This document shows positions 6,968-16,321 of a DNA stretch of 64,000 nucleotides, piece by piece; the first letter of the stretch is position 1, and each line of letters starts with the position of its first letter. Under the pieces are notes generated by a model that saw nothing but the letters and a program-made list of their open reading frames with translations, did not search any database and was not told the origin of the DNA. The position numbers and the translations under genes are program-made. This DNA is from an uncultured Clostridia bacterium (GTDB lineage Bacteria; Bacillota; Clostridia; Saccharofermentanales; Saccharofermentanaceae), in contig CAMNGC010000004.1 of NCBI GenBank assembly GCA_946537885.1, positions 1 to 64,000 of the forward strand. Reading direction: 5' to 3'.

Positions 6968-8065
6968 TCACAATAAAGTAACAGCTTCGACACACATTAT
7001 GGCGATCCCTCCGACGATCATCATGAGAGGCATCCCGTCTGCACAGGCAGGCCTTTCGGAGAATATGCTGCGTCTTTTGAATGTTGCAAGATAGCCGGTA
7101 GCGATTATGTCTGCTATCAACAGACTAAAATAGTAGAAAACATAAAGAAGAATTAATTTGCCACCGTCCGCTTCAAAAAGAGTCGTTTTTATAAACGGCA
7201 AAGATATCAATGCAACAGCCGAGACCGCTTCATAAACACCGAACCGTCCGTATCTTTTGCCGTCATGCGTTAGGAAACGATCAACGATCAAGAGTTCGGC
7301 AGCAAAGACGATAGCTGTAATTAATGGGATTACCGGCAAAAAGATGTCGTAATCTTCCTCCAGATAATGAGAATAAATATATCTACCCAACGAGGCAGCA
7401 ATAAAAGCCGGTATCAGTTCTATGGCAAATGCAAGTCTTGCAAATAGAAATCCTTTGAGCGCATCCATGGAGGCCGCCGGCATGCTGCTGTAGTCTTTCA
7501 GCAAAGGCGACGAAAAGAATACTCTTTTACCGGAAGTAAGATTAACAACTGCCGACAATAACACGAGTGTAAGAGCCGCTATAATAACTGCTACAGATAT
7601 CAATTTGTGATCCAGAACAATAGTAAGCAGTATCATGGGGGCAGAAGCTGCCAGTGCTGCAACTAAAGGAATGATCAATTCATTGACCGGTTCAAAGCGT
7701 CTGAAGTCAGCATCGTGATCCCCCTTCTCTGTGCCAAGTGCCGTTATTCCCGCTATCATTGGCATCATGTAGATATATTCGCCGGATGCTATATCTGCAC
7801 CAACGGCATTTGCCACAACTATCGAACCCAAAGCAAGAATGGTATTGACGAGGAAGTTAAATGCCGCGGTAGAACTTCTCTGCCAGAAGCTCATGGCTCC
7901 TGCCCAGAAGATAAGAACAGCTGCGCAGCAGGCAAAGAGTACCGGGATATCGGAACTTTTGGACAGGATCGAAGCGACGGTCAGTATAAGTCCGGCCAGG
8001 AAAACAGACGCGCGAACTGAAAGGTTCACATTATCATTAGACTTGTCTGTAACATTCTTTTTCAC
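6968..8065 (-). CDS. Polytopic membrane protein at the end of the Rnf-like run
   Basis: I place the start at GTG 8065, because AAAGGAG lies seven bases upstream; the longer TTG frame would encode that ribosome site inside the gene. The protein has about 365 residues and roughly ten hydrophobic segments, with a short charged N-terminus. I do not recognise the family. It is the last gene of a run with rnfC-, rnfD- and rnfG-like genes. Its position suggests the membrane partner that would replace RnfE and RnfA, but I see none of the motifs of those proteins. It might also be a transporter that uses the complex. Function remains unknown. Confidence 0.7.
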   Translation of the reverse strand: MKKNVTDKSNDNVNLSVRASVFLAGLILTVASILSKSSDIPVLFACCAAVLIFWAGAMSFWQRSSTAAFNFLVNTILALGSIVVANAVGADIASGEYIYMMPMIAGITALGTEKGDHDADFRRFEPVNELIIPLVAALAASAPMILLTIVLDHKLISVAVIIAALTLVLLSAVVNLTSGKRVFFSSPLLKDYSSMPAASMDALKGFLFARLAFAIELIPAFIAASLGRYIYSHYLEEDYDIFLPVIPLITAIVFAAELLIVDRFLTHDGKRYGRFGVYEAVSAVALISLPFIKTTLFEADGGKLILLYVFYYFSLLIADIIATGYLATFKRRSIFSERPACADGMPLMMIVGGIAIMCVEAVTLL

Positions 8066-8097
8066 GTCATATCTCCTTTTCGATAACAGCAAGCTGC

Positions 8098-9459
8098 TTA
8101 AGCAAGCCAGTCCAGATACTGTTTCAAGAATTTGTAGCCTGTATTGAGGGCCGTCAATACATTATGCGAAGCAGTCACGTTTCCTGAGAGGCCTTCGATA
8201 TAAGTCACTATCTCACTCATGGGTATCCCGTCAACACTATCAGTCAGGACACTGTCGCCACTGTTGTTTACTATGCCGTCTTCAGATCCGTCATTGTAAA
8301 CACTGGCAGACGGCTCAGATGCCGCTTCTGTCTCATCTGTATATTCCTCAGACTGGCCGGTCGTCTCTTCGTCAGATGGAACGGTTCCGCTATTTACGTA
8401 CTCGACAAATTCTCTGATGTTAAGATCCGACACTATATTGCCGGCATCATCGTAGGCCTTGAAATAATTAGGATACTCATCGAAAGAATAGACTACGAAT
8501 CCATCATCGTTCACCACTCCGAGCTCTTCAGCATCCATATCGAAAAGTCTCATGAATGCCAGATCCATACCCTCGTAGTAATCCGCCTTGGTAAAACCGG
8601 CGCGAGAGTTGTCGATGCACTCATTTGCCAGCTCCACAAAATCTCGGATATTAGTCGTTACGCCGTCCACGATCTCGGTAGTTCCATCCGATTTCATGGC
8701 CAGACGAGCCGGGTCCTGAAGATCGATAAGAGCATGGCAAAGATTATAGGACTGTGTTGCCCAGTTCTCACCGGAGATCGTATACGCACCCGTAAGTGAA
8801 GCCTCACGTCTATTGGGTGTTGTAGGATCAATATTAAACGCATCCCACTGGACACGTGTTATTACGCCTTCTGTTACATCTATCTCAACATAGTCAATAT
8901 AGCCGTTACGGTTGGCAAATTGTCTTTGGGCATAATAAGTGCCTTCACAAAGACCTCCAAGACGCTGGACGGTATCATCGGTCTCAGATGCGGAATGCCG
9001 TTCGGAAGACAAGGCCATGGGGATTTTTCGACCTGTTGTCTGTAATGATATCTGATCAAGCTCCTCGGATGATATTTCTACGGGATCCGACTCATCATTG
9101 ATCCGCTTGATACCCGTAACCAGCGCTCCGTCGGCTCTGATTCCCTCAAGCAGATGCAGCGAGCTCCCGTCTCTATTAGTGACCACAACATCGATAATAT
9201 AACCTATCTCCACACCCTCATCATCATATGCGGCATACAAATGCTTGATATCTCCGAAGTTGCTAAGTTCTGATGGATATAGCTCCCGATAGTCAGCTGC
9301 AGGCAGGACATCGCTGAACTCTGTAGAGTACTCGCTCTGAAGTCTGCTGTCGGCTTTATTTCCGGCCAGCCATTCACCGCCTGCCAGTACGATAATGCTT
9401 ATTATGGCGATTGCGATTATCTCGATCATCATCCTTCGAAGTAACTGACGGGTCATCAT
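8098..9459 (-). CDS. RnfG-like FMN-binding-domain protein, degenerate flavin motif
   Basis: A single N-terminal membrane helix (about 12-28) anchors an extracytoplasmic protein of 453 residues. Residues about 70-150 resemble the RnfG/NqrC fold (AAYDDEGVEIGYIIDVVV, LLEGIRADGALVTGI). Residues about 168-285 look like a second FMN-binding repeat (CEGTYYAQRQF, YVEIDVTEGVITRVQ). The usual flavinylation motif S(T)GAT is replaced by VDGVTTN (264-270), so covalent FMN attachment is doubtful. An acidic Ser/Thr/Glu linker (about 360-410) leads to a last small segment. The gene overlaps rnfD by four bases (ATGA), so the two are translationally coupled. Confidence 0.72.
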   Translation of the reverse strand: MMTRQLLRRMMIEIIAIAIISIIVLAGGEWLAGNKADSRLQSEYSTEFSDVLPAADYRELYPSELSNFGDIKHLYAAYDDEGVEIGYIIDVVVTNRDGSSLHLLEGIRADGALVTGIKRINDESDPVEISSEELDQISLQTTGRKIPMALSSERHSASETDDTVQRLGGLCEGTYYAQRQFANRNGYIDYVEIDVTEGVITRVQWDAFNIDPTTPNRREASLTGAYTISGENWATQSYNLCHALIDLQDPARLAMKSDGTTEIVDGVTTNIRDFVELANECIDNSRAGFTKADYYEGMDLAFMRLFDMDAEELGVVNDDGFVVYSFDEYPNYFKAYDDAGNIVSDLNIREFVEYVNSGTVPSDEETTGQSEEYTDETEAASEPSASVYNDGSEDGIVNNSGDSVLTDSVDGIPMSEIVTYIEGLSGNVTASHNVLTALNTGYKFLKQYLDWLA

Positions 9460-10418
9460 AGGCGGACTTTCCTCCTGCTTCTCATGGATGAGATCAAATA
9501 CTCCAATGTATATACAAGATAATTAGTAAGCAAGACAGGAACACAGATGAATACCATATCAGAAGTAAACTGACCTAAGATTACAGTCGTTATACCGGCA
9601 AAACATCCTGAGATTATTCCTCCTGACAGACCCTGGGCTACCGTCGTACAGTCTGTTATCATGAATGCCGCAACGAAAAGGACTCCTGAAGACACCATAA
9701 AAACAACAAGTTCTCTCAGGCCTTCAACCTTAAACAGATTCAGCTTCTGAAGGATAGTATATCCGGCTATGATCGTTACGATATAGGCGATAGGAGCTTC
9801 AATACGAACGATACGCTTAAAGACAAGAAATATGATCCCTATAAGGATCATCAGACAACATGCTGTCCCCATTCTGCCTGCATAGCTTCCCGTAAGGATC
9901 TCGGCAATATAAAGACCTTCTGTATCGTCTGCGGCTATTCCGCTGCCTCTTAAAGTAAATAATCCGTCGATGCCGAATCTGTCTGAATAAGGCGCTATAT
10001 AACAATAGTCCATATTAAGACAGAGCAGGTTCATCATCAGAGCGGAAGCCGCAGCCGTGTTGACCGGATTGCCGCCAACGCCTCCGAAGAGCTGTTTTAT
10101 GACCAGTTCTCCCAAGACCACTCCGCAGGCTGCTACTATAAGCGAGACGCCCGGCGGGAGAAGAAGCGCATAGACTACACCGTTGACCATAGCACTGATA
10201 TCGTAGTATTCTGCAGCAGCGACTCCCCTTAAACGATCGCAAACTCTGGCGGCAACAAGAGACAAGATGGAACTCATTGCGAGAAGGATAACCGCTCTTA
10301 TTCCATAGCAGAAAATCGCATATAGAGCACACGGCAGCAGTGCCGCCATCATATTGGTGTAGATATAGGGAGCATTAAGCTCCGTATGGATGTAAGGAGC
10401 ATTATTTCTTAAGATCAT
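9456..10418 (-). CDS. RnfD/NqrB-like membrane subunit
   Basis: The protein has 320 residues and about eight to nine membrane segments. It matches the RnfD/NqrB family through FGGVGGNPVNTAAASAL (111-127), which corresponds to the conserved GGxGxNPxNPA segment, and ILTGSYAGRMGTACCLMIL, which corresponds to the GxxGExS region. In Rnf and NQR complexes this subunit carries flavin and the ion path. The typical flavinylated SGAT threonine is not visible. The gene overlaps its neighbours by four bases on both sides, so it is co-translated with rnfC and rnfG. Confidence 0.8.
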   Translation of the reverse strand: MILRNNAPYIHTELNAPYIYTNMMAALLPCALYAIFCYGIRAVILLAMSSILSLVAARVCDRLRGVAAAEYYDISAMVNGVVYALLLPPGVSLIVAACGVVLGELVIKQLFGGVGGNPVNTAAASALMMNLLCLNMDYCYIAPYSDRFGIDGLFTLRGSGIAADDTEGLYIAEILTGSYAGRMGTACCLMILIGIIFLVFKRIVRIEAPIAYIVTIIAGYTILQKLNLFKVEGLRELVVFMVSSGVLFVAAFMITDCTTVAQGLSGGIISGCFAGITTVILGQFTSDMVFICVPVLLTNYLVYTLEYLISSMRSRRKVRL

Positions 10419-11947
10419 ACTTCCTTACCTCCCTCGAAAGGCAGATATATGCGGCTGTCGTCATCCGCTTCACCGGAAGACTCATCCTCAGTATAAGGCT
10501 CCAACATCGAGACGCTTCCGATGCTGATCTTTTCAGTATAAGGAACAGATCCCTGCGACTTTATATTCCTGATATCATTTTCGAGCGTCTTATTCTTACG
10601 TGAACCAAGACCGGCTGCATATTTGGCGACGCTCCCGGTCAGATCGAGGCCGGCAGGACAGACATAGGAACAGGTACCGCAAGCGATACACTCGCAGGCC
10701 TTCTCCTCATCTGCTACATTATAGGCTCTCTTGTTGATCAACTTGGCGATAAGGCCGGGATTAATATCCATCGGGCAGTTCTCAGCACATTTACCGCAAT
10801 GGATGCACTTGGTTATAACGATTTCGCGTTTACGAACTACCGTTATTGCCGTAGTAGTCTTTATTATCGGCGTATTGTCGGGATCCGATACCGGGAGGCC
10901 GGTAAGGCAAGCTCCCCATATAACACGAGATTCAGTCTCGCTGATGCCGTTTACTGTATTAAGCAGCTCGGATACAGGCGTTCCTATGGGAGCGAGAACA
11001 TTGTGACCTCCGCCCTCGCCATCGGATATGGTTATCAGGCGTCCTGTAAGCGGCATATTCCCGCCGATGGCATCCCAGCAGGCATACAGTGTGGAACAGT
11101 TAAAGAGTACAGCGCCGCATGTATCTTCCAGGGTATCGTCTTCGGATAGTTCTTTACCATAGAGTGCTCTGGCGACAAGTCTATAGTAGCCTTGAGGAAA
11201 CCTGTCCCTGAAAAGCTTGAAACTGATATTGAAATCCGAATATTCGGCCATTACACGCTTAGCAGCAATCTTTAAAGCTTCTATCTCGTCAGTCTTATCG
11301 GCTGCGATCAGAATACTGATATTATGGACTCCGCATGCGCCCGCCACAGCTACCGCGCCCATTATGACATAATCAGAATATTCACCTGCTATGAAAAGAT
11401 CCCCAAGCGCATATGGTTCACTCTGAAGGATATTAACGAGAAGCTCATTTACGCCTGCCTGTCTGGCCCGATTGATCTTCGCGATTGTCGGTATTCCTTC
11501 TCCGCCTAATCCGACGATTCCGGAATCTCTTATTATACCCATTACCATGGAAGCGCTAATATTCAGCTCCATTCTCGGCAGAACGACGGACGGATGCCTT
11601 GTTCTCTTACGGTCACTCTCAATACAGATAGCCTGGCACTCAGTACCGTTAGGCAGCCTGATCCTCTTTATCTCGGTAACATCTCCCGATATGCCGGCAT
11701 GGATCGGTACTGCGAATGTCCCCTCGCGCGGGATTCCGACACACTGTCCTATGAGGACATGCTCACCTTCCTTGACTATCGGAATGCATTCATCCCCATA
11801 ATGCTGTTTCATTGGAAGGATGATCCTTGTGGGAAAGACCCTTTCGAGCATAATCTCGCGGACAAAGGAAGAACGCCCGGAGAATCTCAAGGCGTTCCTT
11901 CCTCTTAAATTCCTTAGATAGGAATACTTATGCTCACCAAGAGACAT
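10415..11947 (-). CDS. RnfC-like iron-sulfur subunit
   Basis: The protein of 510 residues matches RnfC. The N-terminal part has the barrel-sandwich region (about 45-100). The GLGGEGIPT segment (146-154) matches the conserved Gly-rich NADH/FMN-binding region. Two [4Fe-4S] sites are intact: C381-C384-C387-C391 and C420-C423-C426-C430. RnfC normally takes electrons from NADH or passes them on at the cytoplasmic face of the Rnf complex. Its ATG overlaps the stop of rpoD by one base (TAATG), so it is translated from the rpoD message. RnfB, RnfA and RnfE genes are not present in this window. Confidence 0.85.
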   Translation of the reverse strand: MSLGEHKYSYLRNLRGRNALRFSGRSSFVREIMLERVFPTRIILPMKQHYGDECIPIVKEGEHVLIGQCVGIPREGTFAVPIHAGISGDVTEIKRIRLPNGTECQAICIESDRKRTRHPSVVLPRMELNISASMVMGIIRDSGIVGLGGEGIPTIAKINRARQAGVNELLVNILQSEPYALGDLFIAGEYSDYVIMGAVAVAGACGVHNISILIAADKTDEIEALKIAAKRVMAEYSDFNISFKLFRDRFPQGYYRLVARALYGKELSEDDTLEDTCGAVLFNCSTLYACWDAIGGNMPLTGRLITISDGEGGGHNVLAPIGTPVSELLNTVNGISETESRVIWGACLTGLPVSDPDNTPIIKTTTAITVVRKREIVITKCIHCGKCAENCPMDINPGLIAKLINKRAYNVADEEKACECIACGTCSYVCPAGLDLTGSVAKYAAGLGSRKNKTLENDIRNIKSQGSVPYTEKISIGSVSMLEPYTEDESSGEADDDSRIYLPFEGGKEV

Positions 11948-12999
11948 TAGTCGGCATATCCTTCAAGACGCTTTGCATCGCTTGAACGGCCGAGCTTCCT
12001 GATAGCCTTTGCCTCGATCTGACGAATACGTTCACGAGTAACGCCCAAGCTCTTGCCGACCTCTTCGAGAGTCCTCTGCTTATCATCATCCAAGCCGAAT
12101 CTCAGACGGATAACCTTGGCCTCCCTGTCTGTCAACTTATCGAGAACCTTGATCAGATCTTCCTTGAGCAGGTCTCTGGAAACTTCTTCATCGGGAGAGA
12201 TATATTCATCACTCGAGATAAAGTCAACCAGATGGCTGTCTTCCTCTTCACCGACAGGCTTATCTATGGAGACAGGATCCTGAGAGATCCTCTGAATATC
12301 TCTGATCTTATCTGCAGGCATGCCCATCTTCTCAGCTAGCTCATCAATAGTAGGCTCTCTTCCGAGATCCTGAACCAACTGACGCTGAACTCTTGTAAGC
12401 TTGTTGATCGTCTCGACCATATGAACCGGAATACGGATCGTTCTTGCCTGGTCAGCAATAGCTCTCGTGATGGCCTGTCTGATCCACCATGTGGCATAAG
12501 TACTGAACTTAAAGCCCTTGGAATAATCAAACTTGTCTACCGCCTTGATAAGACCGATGTTGCCCTCCTGGATAAGATCCAACAGGGACAAACCTCTGTT
12601 CATATATTTCTTGGCAATGGATACTACCAGTCTCAGGTTGGACTCAACAAGGATATCCTTGGCATCCATATCACCATCCTGCATCCTGCGAGCAAGCTCC
12701 TTCTCATCTTCCGCCTTCAGGAGCGGTATCTTACCGATTTCTTTCAGGTACATTCTTACGGAGTCATCGACTGCCACTTCCTCAGAAGGAGACAGTGTGA
12801 TGTCCTTATCGACATCATCTATATCCGATGCTTCGATCTTCATGCCTGCTTTACTCAGCTCGGCATTGAGCTTTTCCATGTCTTCCGGACCAAGACCGCA
12901 TTCCTCTGCGATCGACTCGAAATCCCCTTCATCGATCACATTTCCGTTCTTGCCGGCGATTGTCTTAAGCTGTGTCAGTGCGTCACTATATCCTGCCAT
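11947..12999 (-). CDS. rpoD: Primary sigma-70 factor RpoD/SigA
   Basis: This is the housekeeping sigma factor that directs RNA polymerase to -35/-10 promoters. It is short (350 residues), as in other Bacillota. Region 1.2 begins near 78 ([17 protein letters not shown]). Region 2 spans about 115-186, with the [10 protein letters not shown] and [13 protein letters not shown] segments. Region 3 has [11 protein letters not shown], and region 4.2 has [20 protein letters not shown]. An acidic linker lies at 55-70. The usual dnaG neighbour is absent; instead a Zn-ribbon membrane protein gene lies upstream and rnfC overlaps its stop. The ribosome site is weak. Confidence 0.95.
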   Translation of the reverse strand: MAGYSDALTQLKTIAGKNGNVIDEGDFESIAEECGLGPEDMEKLNAELSKAGMKIEASDIDDVDKDITLSPSEEVAVDDSVRMYLKEIGKIPLLKAEDEKELARRMQDGDMDAKDILVESNLRLVVSIAKKYMNRGLSLLDLIQEGNIGLIKAVDKFDYSKGFKFSTYATWWIRQAITRAIADQARTIRIPVHMVETINKLTRVQRQLVQDLGREPTIDELAEKMGMPADKIRDIQRISQDPVSIDKPVGEEEDSHLVDFISSDEYISPDEEVSRDLLKEDLIKVLDKLTDREAKVIRLRFGLDDDKQRTLEEVGKSLGVTRERIRQIEAKAIRKLGRSSDAKRLEGYAD

Positions 13000-13045
13000 A
13001 TTTACCCGCTTTCTTTACTTAACCCACTGTCTGCGAATCATCGCA

Positions 13046-13777
13046 TCAGTCTTCTTCCTCGATCTTAAGCTCCGAAGGTTCTTTATCAGCTTCCGCTCCG
13101 TCATTTGTTACTGTCCAGATACATCCGTCTGAATAGATAACTACTTTTACATCGCTCGCGGATGCAGATTTACCTCGGGCATCCCCACGTACTTCGCAAT
13201 AATTATCGAAAATCTTCAAAGCACCTTCCTCGTCAACTTCCTCAGAAGTCAGGAGCTTGATATTCTGTGCATTCTGTCCCCAGATGGTATAGCCCATATT
13301 GTCCTCATAGACACCGGCATATACATCGGAGATCCGATCCTCGATCTTGAGCTTTACATCTTTACGCTTGTTATAGAGCGGAATAGATATCACGAGCACG
13401 ATCATCAGTACAACGGCCGAGATTCCTACGATCAGGCTGACAAGCTTCAGAGGAGCCTTAACATCGTTAGGAGAAACTTCAAACTCGTTCTTCTTGACCG
13501 CTCCGGTCTTACCTGAGGCCGCATCGAGTTCTTCTCTCTTAATGGTATTCTTGATATTCTCATCTGAGAAAACTCTCGTCGTAGTGTGACGTCTTGTATC
13601 CTTGGAAGGCTCGTAGTGCTCATTAGGGAACTCGTAACCGTCCGGATTGTTCATGATCTCAACTGCCTCAGCAGAAGGAAAAACACAATTGCAGAAAACG
13701 CATTCGCAACTCTCGTCTCTGTCATCAAACATGATAAGAGAACCGCAATTCTTACATACACCTTGTAAAGTCGCCAT
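13046..13777 (-). CDS. Zinc-ribbon single-pass membrane protein
   Basis: The start is set at ATG 13777, with AAGGACGG upstream; the longer frame has no support. The N-terminus carries a zinc ribbon with CxxC pairs at Cys8/Cys11 and Cys26/Cys29. A charged linker follows, then one membrane helix (about 103-125), then an extracytoplasmic domain of about 115 residues that I do not recognise. Proteins of this layout are common in Clostridia without a known role. It lies 46 bases before rpoD on the same strand and may be co-transcribed with it. Confidence 0.75.
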   Translation of the reverse strand: MATLQGVCKNCGSLIMFDDRDESCECVFCNCVFPSAEAVEIMNNPDGYEFPNEHYEPSKDTRRHTTTRVFSDENIKNTIKREELDAASGKTGAVKKNEFEVSPNDVKAPLKLVSLIVGISAVVLMIVLVISIPLYNKRKDVKLKIEDRISDVYAGVYEDNMGYTIWGQNAQNIKLLTSEEVDEEGALKIFDNYCEVRGDARGKSASASDVKVVIYSDGCIWTVTNDGAEADKEPSELKIEEED

Positions 13778-14013
13778 TAATGACCGTCCTTTATAATGAT
13801 CTATGCCATCTAATGCTTCCTTTACCGTCTTGATCGCCACAAACAACCAACTCGATCCGCGTCCTGTTCCTGCTGAACAGCTACTGCGACAAAAGGCGAT
13901 TATCCACGGTATCTCAGCCCATTTGGGCATAGTTCCGCATTAAAAGGCAAACTATAATATAACGCGGAATAGGCCATAGTGTCAATACTTTTTTAATAAT
14001 AAAGAGACTACAC

Positions 14014-16149
14014 TCACTTAATATATCCGCCGCTAAAGCTCTCGGCAACTTCCCTTACCTTCTCGGAAATGCTGATAAAAGCCTCTGCAACATCCGGATC
14101 GAACTGTTTTTCCTTACCTTCACGAATAATATCCATAGCCTCCTCGAGACTGAAAGGCTCCTTGTAGCATCTTCTCGATACAAGCGCATCGAAAACATCC
14201 GCCACGGCCATTACTCTTGCAGACAAGGGGATCTCATCGCCCTTCAGACCGTTAGGATAGCCTTTGCCGTCCCAGCGTTCATGGTGGGATTCAGCAATCT
14301 TAACGGCTTCTCCCAAATAACCGGTGTAAGCAACATTTTCGATCGCCATCTTAAGTATCTCACGGCCTTCCACCGTGTGTCTCTTCATCATCTCATACTC
14401 ATCATCGGTAAGCCTCGTAGGCTTATTCAGGATAACATCCGACACCTTGATCTTGCCGATGTCATGAAGCGGCGCGGCGCTGGTGACTCTGTCAATATAC
14501 TCATCTGTAATGATGTCAGAGAACTTGCCTTCTCTACGCAGCTCTTCAAGGATAAGATTTACATAGGCCGCCGTCTTACGTACATGATCTCCTGTACTCT
14601 TGTCGCGACTCTCGACCATATCAGCCAATACCATAATAAGGCCGCTCTGCATTCTTGAGATAGTCTCCTGCTTATTCTGCAGATCCTCAACGTAATTATT
14701 GATATCATCCGTAGTTTTACACAGAGCTCTATAAAGATTCTCGATCTCATCTCCCGTGTGGATATCAAGACTATGAATATCATTCGAATTGGATTTCTTC
14801 TTCTCCTCGTCAAAGGCCATGGCCGAAGCCATCATTGCCATTGAATTTACAGGGAAGATCAGATGGTATTCGGCAATAAACAGACCAATGGCAATGATCA
14901 GAACGAAGAAGCCGAGGAAGAGCGACACCTGTCTTGCCAGGAAACTGTAGCCGAATGATCGCAGCTGGTTCATGGATATATCGACGCAAGCATAGCATAC
15001 TGTATTCCCATCGCTGTCATATACCGGATTATAGACAGTAAGCAACCAGCCGTATGAATCGTCCGTAATGATCGGCTCGATCGTCTCGCCAGCCAACAAA
15101 TCATCAATATAGGAGCTAAACGAATCATCGAAGGGGATTACCTCACCGAGTTCCGCCCCGGGAAGGTCATCTGTATCAAGATCGAAAACAACATGACATC
15201 CATCTTCTCTTATCTGATACACATAAACATACTCAACATCCGGGGCGCTGTTTCTGATATCATAAAGATGATCTAATGTTTCCCGGTATTCTGCCTGATC
15301 GCCCCGGCCATTCAGATAATCATTGACAGAATCACCATCAACAGCAGACGCTGCGAGTCCCGCTACACCTTCACCTAACAGCTTGTGATCCTCTATGGTC
15401 GATGTTCTGAAAAGGATGTAGCCGATGGATACCGCTGCTATGGCTATACCGATACATGCAGTGGCGATCAGGATCACGATCTTGGTTCTGAGGGATATCT
15501 TTCTTACCTTGTCGGCCTTGATCTCGACCAACTGAGCCTTTGTCGGGGGATTCTGCATCCAGCCTTCGTATCTGAATTTCTCTTTTATCCTGACAGGGAT
15601 CAATCGCAGGATAAATAGAACAGCTCCTACGGTAATCGCCTTATCAGCTATATCGATGATAAAATCGGCTGTCAGCTGCGAGAAAAATTTATTGATCGGA
15701 AGGATATCATATATCTTTCCGGCAAGATCAACAGATGCGCCTTCTGTCGCAAAGCCAAACAGGAACCATGTCAGAAGGGATCCGAAGCCACCGCCGACGA
15801 GAGCCAGCGCAAGTACCGTTACGATTATTCCGCCAAACTTCTTAAGATAACCCTTTGTCGCCATCCAAGCTGCGATCAGAGCGATCAGAACGCTAATAGC
15901 CCCATAAAAGATCGAAGAATGGTCAAACAATCCCTTTATGAAACTTGTCACTAATCCGATGATAACACCGGGGATCGGACCGCACAGGACAGAGGCCAGC
16001 ACTATACCGATACTATCAAGATAGAGTGGAATACCTGCAAGAGCAGCAATGTAAGAAACTCCGAAATTAATCGCAATACAGATGACACACATGAACAAGA
16101 CTCTAAATAGTCTTCTTCCGGATTTCCTCGCCATAGTGCTGTTCGACAT
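14014..16149 (-). CDS. Membrane sensor with HD-GYP c-di-GMP phosphodiesterase domain
   Basis: The protein has 711 residues. The first 185 form a multi-span membrane domain that resembles S components of ECF transporters (IPLYLDSIGIVLASVLCGPIPG). After a linker, helices at 221-247 and 403-427 enclose an extracytoplasmic sensor region (about 250-395) of the Cache type. A short HAMP-like or coiled segment leads to the HD-GYP domain (about 500-700). Metal ligands His562-Asp563 are present, and the GYP motif is intact at 630-632. HD-GYP enzymes hydrolyse cyclic di-GMP, so an external or membrane-bound ligand probably controls its level. A GC-rich CCCCGCGGGG palindrome lies before the start. No diguanylate cyclase is visible nearby. 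Confidence 0.85.
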   Translation of the reverse strand: MSNSTMARKSGRRLFRVLFMCVICIAINFGVSYIAALAGIPLYLDSIGIVLASVLCGPIPGVIIGLVTSFIKGLFDHSSIFYGAISVLIALIAAWMATKGYLKKFGGIIVTVLALALVGGGFGSLLTWFLFGFATEGASVDLAGKIYDILPINKFFSQLTADFIIDIADKAITVGAVLFILRLIPVRIKEKFRYEGWMQNPPTKAQLVEIKADKVRKISLRTKIVILIATACIGIAIAAVSIGYILFRTSTIEDHKLLGEGVAGLAASAVDGDSVNDYLNGRGDQAEYRETLDHLYDIRNSAPDVEYVYVYQIREDGCHVVFDLDTDDLPGAELGEVIPFDDSFSSYIDDLLAGETIEPIITDDSYGWLLTVYNPVYDSDGNTVCYACVDISMNQLRSFGYSFLARQVSLFLGFFVLIIAIGLFIAEYHLIFPVNSMAMMASAMAFDEEKKKSNSNDIHSLDIHTGDEIENLYRALCKTTDDINNYVEDLQNKQETISRMQSGLIMVLADMVESRDKSTGDHVRKTAAYVNLILEELRREGKFSDIITDEYIDRVTSAAPLHDIGKIKVSDVILNKPTRLTDDEYEMMKRHTVEGREILKMAIENVAYTGYLGEAVKIAESHHERWDGKGYPNGLKGDEIPLSARVMAVADVFDALVSRRCYKEPFSLEEAMDIIREGKEKQFDPDVAEAFISISEKVREVAESFSGGYIK

Positions 16150-16284
16150 TGTAACCGCCTTCCATTCCCCGCGGGGGCGTTCTCGTGTATATGCTTACCG
16201 GCGCTTCTGCTCTCGCCTGTTTATTTGTAATTATTTTCTGATATTTTAACATAAAAGAGGCTGCAAACATACGCCCAAATAGTC

Positions 16285-16314
16285 TTTTCGCTAATATTTA
16301 ATAAATGATATAAT
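16285..16314 (+). promoter_or_regulatory. Promoter placing the start site at the tadA ATG
   Basis: A consensus -10 TATAAT lies at 16309-16314, seven bases before the tadA ATG at 16322. A weak -35 (TTTTCG, 16285-16290) stands at 18-base spacing. Transcription would start at or next to the A of the ATG, so the message would be leaderless. Confidence 0.6.
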
Positions 16315-16321
16315 CATCCCC

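Noticed and set aside
12421-13132. Two overlapping plus-strand frames opposite rpoD
   Set aside because: They are antisense to an essential, fully recognisable gene and lack ribosome sites.
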